Shown: piece by piece, positions 61,674-64,000 of the stretch | How the letters are laid out: each line of letters begins with the position of its first letter | How positions within the stretch are numbered: the first letter of the stretch is position 1 | Assembly: GCA_948473115.1 (NCBI GenBank) | Contig: CAOKWI010000012.1 | Location: forward strand, 1 to 64,000 | Length of the DNA: 64,000 nucleotides | Source of the DNA: an uncultured Lachnospiraceae bacterium | Lineage (GTDB): Bacteria > Bacillota > Clostridia > Lachnospirales > Lachnospiraceae | Reading direction: 5' to 3' | Translations under genes and position numbers: made by a program | The notes under the pieces: model-generated | Databases searched by the model: none | The model's input: only the letters and a program-made list of their open reading frames with translations | Told to the model about the DNA's origin: nothing

Positions 61674-62756
61674 ATGGATGAAGGCACATTGAGGGAGAAA
61701 GCAGATATCAGATCGATGACCCTGGCGGAACTGCAGAAGGACCTGGAGGCCAGGGGCGAAAAACCTTTCCGGGCGAAACAGATGTATGAGTGGATGCACG
61801 TGAAGCTGGCGGAGGGTTTTGAGGAGATGACGAATCTCTCAAAGGTATTGCGGGAAAACTGTAAACTGTGGTATACTTATACGTCGCTTAAAACCGTGCA
61901 GATCCAGGAATCCGGGATTGACGGTACGAAAAAGTTCCTGTTCGGCCTCTCCGACGGGAATGTGGTGGAGAGCGTCTGGATGAAATACAGGCATGGAAAC
62001 AGCGTCTGCATTTCCTCGCAGGTGGGCTGCCGTATGGGCTGCCGGTTCTGCGCGTCCACCCTGGACGGATTGGAGCGGAATCTTCTTCCCTCTGAGATGC
62101 TTGCACAGGTGTATGCGGTGACGCGGCTGACAGGGGAACGCGTTTCCAATGTGGTGGTCATGGGAACGGGAGAACCGCTGGATAATTACGACAACCTGCT
62201 GCGCTTTATCGCCCTGCTGACCGATGAAAACGGGCTGCATATCAGCCAGAGGAATGTCACGGTCTCTACCTGCGGCATTGTGCCAAAGATCAGACAGCTT
62301 GCGGAGGAGCATCTGCAGATTACCCTGGCGCTGTCCCTTCACGCCGCAACGGACGAGAAGCGAAGGATGCTGATGCCCATAGCGGAGCGGTATTCCATAG
62401 GGGAACTGATGGAGGCGTGCAGATATTATTTTGAACAGACCGGCAGGCGGATCACTTTCGAGTACAGCCTGGTAAACGGTGTCAACGACACAACGGAGGA
62501 TGCCGGGCGGCTTGCGGCGCTGGCAAAGCCCCTGAACTGCCATGTGAACCTGATCCCGGTGAATCCCATTAAGGAGCGGGATTATGTGCAGTCGGAGGCC
62601 GGCAGGGTGCGTGCTTTTCAAAATATGCTTGAAAAAAAACAGATTAATGGTACTATAAGAAGGGAAATGGGCAGAGATATCGATGGCGCCTGCGGGCAGC
62701 TGCGGCGCAGACATCTGGGTTCACTGCCAGATTCGGAGGGAGATGGGCGTGCTTAA
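61674..62756 (+). CDS. rlmN: 23S rRNA (adenine-2503-C2)-methyltransferase RlmN
   Basis: The 360-residue radical SAM enzyme methylates A2503 of 23S rRNA and certain tRNAs. It has the cluster motif SQVGCRMGCRFCAST (about 117-131), VVVMGTGEPLDNYDN (about 161-175), LSLHAATDEKRRMLMP and the acceptor-cysteine region near RREMGRDIDGACGQL (about 331-345). The start at ATG 61674 is plausible but has only a weak GGGAAAG upstream. The stop overlaps the phosphatase gene by 14 bp. Confidence 0.95.
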   Translation: MDEGTLREKADIRSMTLAELQKDLEARGEKPFRAKQMYEWMHVKLAEGFEEMTNLSKVLRENCKLWYTYTSLKTVQIQESGIDGTKKFLFGLSDGNVVESVWMKYRHGNSVCISSQVGCRMGCRFCASTLDGLERNLLPSEMLAQVYAVTRLTGERVSNVVVMGTGEPLDNYDNLLRFIALLTDENGLHISQRNVTVSTCGIVPKIRQLAEEHLQITLALSLHAATDEKRRMLMPIAERYSIGELMEACRYYFEQTGRRITFEYSLVNGVNDTTEDAGRLAALAKPLNCHVNLIPVNPIKERDYVQSEAGRVRAFQNMLEKKQINGTIRREMGRDIDGACGQLRRRHLGSLPDSEGDGRA

Positions 62757-63483
62757 AACGTTTTCCATAACCAATATTGGTAAAAAGAGAAAATTGAACC
62801 AGGACTTCGTATATACTTCTGAGCAGCCTGTGGGCAGCCTGCCCAATGTCTTTATTGTGGCTGACGGTATGGGAGGACATAATGCGGGGGATTACGCCTC
62901 AAAGGTTACAGTGGAAACCATGGTGGCGGAAATCCTGAAATCCGAGGAGGCAAAGGCTGTCACTATCATGGAGCATGCCATTCGCACCGCCAATGCGCTG
63001 ATCCGCAAGTGCGCGGAGGAATCTCCTGAATTGGAAGGGATGGGGACCACGGTGGTGGCGGCGACCTGTGAGGGAAATATTCTGCGGGTGGCAAATGTGG
63101 GCGACAGCAGACTGTACATTGTAAATCATAAGGAGATCAGGCAGGTTACCAGGGATCACTCCCTGGTGGAGGAGATGGTGCGTATGGGCGGGATCGCCAG
63201 GGAAGAAGCGCGTAACCATCCTGACAAAAATATCATTACCAGGGCAATTGGGGCGGACGATGATGTGAAACCGGACTTTTTTACGGTGAAGCTGGATCAC
63301 GGCGACATTATTTTAATGTGTACGGACGGTCTGACCAATATGCTTGAGGACGAGGAGATCCGCATGATCATGGAGGGATCCAGGGACATGGTTGAGAAGG
63401 CGGAGGAATTGGTAAAGGCGGCCAACGAAAAGGGCGGCAGGGACAATATCAGCGTAATATTGATAGATCCGTTATCTGCATAA
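62743..63483 (+). CDS. PP2C-family serine/threonine protein phosphatase
   Basis: The 246-residue phosphatase (Stp/PrpC type) reverses phosphorylation by the membrane kinase encoded next. Metal-binding motifs are KRKLNQDFVY (about 15-24), VADGMGGHNAG (about 40-50), ANVGDSRLYI (about 117-126), MCTDGLTNML and GRDNISVILI. ATG 62743 follows GGAGGGAG; the track start at 62683 lies inside rlmN. The pairing with a PASTA-type kinase gene is standard in Firmicutes. Confidence 0.94.
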   Translation: MGVLKTFSITNIGKKRKLNQDFVYTSEQPVGSLPNVFIVADGMGGHNAGDYASKVTVETMVAEILKSEEAKAVTIMEHAIRTANALIRKCAEESPELEGMGTTVVAATCEGNILRVANVGDSRLYIVNHKEIRQVTRDHSLVEEMVRMGGIAREEARNHPDKNIITRAIGADDDVKPDFFTVKLDHGDIILMCTDGLTNMLEDEEIRMIMEGSRDMVEKAEELVKAANEKGGRDNISVILIDPLSA

Positions 63484-63522
63484 TGGTTGCAGGGAACGTT
63501 TAATATAGAATGGAGAGCATTT

Positions 63523-64000
63523 ATGATCAAAATTGGAATGATGATAGGCGACCGGTATGAGATACTGGAAAAGATCGGCACCGGCGGCATGTCAGATGTA
63601 TATAAGGCAAAAGACCATAAGCTGAATCGGTTTGTGGCGGTCAAGGTCCTGAAACAGGAATTCAGTGAGAACGCAAATTTTGTTTCCAAGTTCCGTATCG
63701 AGGCGCAGGCGGCTGCCGGTCTGATGCATCCCAATATTGTCAACGTATATGACGTGGGGGAAGAAAACAATATTTATTATATTGTCATGGAGCTGGTGGA
63801 GGGAATTACCCTCAAGAAATATATAGAAAAGAAGGCCAGGCTTTCCTATAAGGAGGCGGTGAGCATTGCCATCCAGGTGAGCATGGGGATTGAGGCGGCT
63901 CATAACAACCACATTATCCACCGGGACATCAAGCCCCAGAATATCATCATTTCCAAGGACGGGAAAGTAAAGGTAACGGATTTCGGCATAGCCAAGGCTG
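63523..64000 (+). CDS. Serine/threonine protein kinase, N-terminal part (truncated by the window end)
   Basis: Only 159 codons are present. They show the Hanks-type kinase fold: [12 protein letters not shown] (glycine loop, about 20-31), [10 protein letters not shown] (ATP-binding Lys), [13 protein letters not shown] (catalytic loop) and VTDFGIAKA (DFG). GGAGAG precedes ATG 63523. By position after PP2C this should be the PrkC/Stk1-type membrane kinase with extracellular PASTA repeats, but that part is outside the window. Confidence 0.93.
   Translation, partial: MIKIGMMIGDRYEILEKIGTGGMSDVYKAKDHKLNRFVAVKVLKQEFSENANFVSKFRIEAQAAAGLMHPNIVNVYDVGEENNIYYIVMELVEGITLKKYIEKKARLSYKEAVSIAIQVSMGIEAAHNNHIIHRDIKPQNIIISKDGKVKVTDFGIAKA

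Noticed and set aside
60099-61799. 566-codon minus-strand ORF opposite rsmB
   Set aside because: Antisense shadow; the translation is rich in His, Arg and Leu with repeats mirrored from the rsmB tandem repeat.

Overview
The window looks like a chromosome segment of a moderately GC-rich (roughly 50-55% by eye) Clostridia, most likely a gut Lachnospiraceae. The reasons are the conserved run murE-priA-def-fmt-yugP-rsmB-rlmN-PP2C-protein kinase at 53.4-64.0 kb, a MurE of the meso-diaminopimelate type (DNPR motif), strong AGGAGG ribosome binding sites, LytTR/GHKL two-component systems, and an Lpl/Yes-type carbohydrate locus. No rRNA, tRNA, CRISPR array, prophage or replication origin was recognised.

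Layout. 0-8.6 kb: the right half of a palindromic mobile element, an AAC(3)-family acetyltransferase, a LytTR regulator with a GHKL kinase, a heterodimeric ABC exporter, a voltage-gated-type potassium channel with RCK_C domains, and an exonuclease III. 8.8-24.8 kb: a carbohydrate-use locus with an XRE regulator, LplB/LplC permeases, two lipoprotein binding proteins, a YesM/YesN-type two-component system and four cytoplasmic proteins (GH51, GH28-like, an unassigned 680-residue toroid-like protein, GH43-like). These fit uptake and intracellular breakdown of arabinose-, galactose- or uronate-bearing pectin fragments. No transport ATPase gene is present, as is usual for this transporter type. 25.0-28.3 kb (minus strand): a methionyl-tRNA synthetase paralogue without a KMSKS motif, preceded by two small ORFs and a promoter/terminator unit, then an alpha/beta hydrolase. 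28.5-30.7 kb: a scar region with MITE pieces, an AT-rich frameshifted gene and a decayed ISAs1-type transposase.

30.8-45.8 kb: GH27 alpha-galactosidase, sugar O-acetyltransferase, an AT-rich three-gene module (DUF4869-like, mini P-loop protein, possible TOPRIM-like protein), a DUF1538 membrane protein with a P-II-like partner, thioesterase, CmpB-type membrane protein, YbaK deacylase, TauE/SafE permease, an EamA transporter carrying an in-frame 60-bp tandem repeat, a second GH51, an APH(3')-like kinase, and a radical SAM/uracil-DNA-glycosylase-like pair. 46.3-52.4 kb: recJ, a diguanylate cyclase-like sensor and a second LytTR/GHKL pair. 52.7-53.3 kb: a 657-bp palindromic mobile element. 53.4-64.0 kb: the housekeeping run, ending inside the Ser/Thr kinase gene.

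The strongest non-gene signal is a dispersed family of non-coding elements with ends close to GTAACAGTTCAGCC, seen seven times. Five copies have both ends inside the window, and each is flanked by a different 8-bp direct repeat (four exact, one with a single mismatch). Their interiors are built from exchangeable hairpin modules. Three further small intergenic repeat families are also present. The best candidate for an undescribed protein system is the three-gene AT-rich module at 33.0-34.6 kb; its function cannot be read from the sequence.
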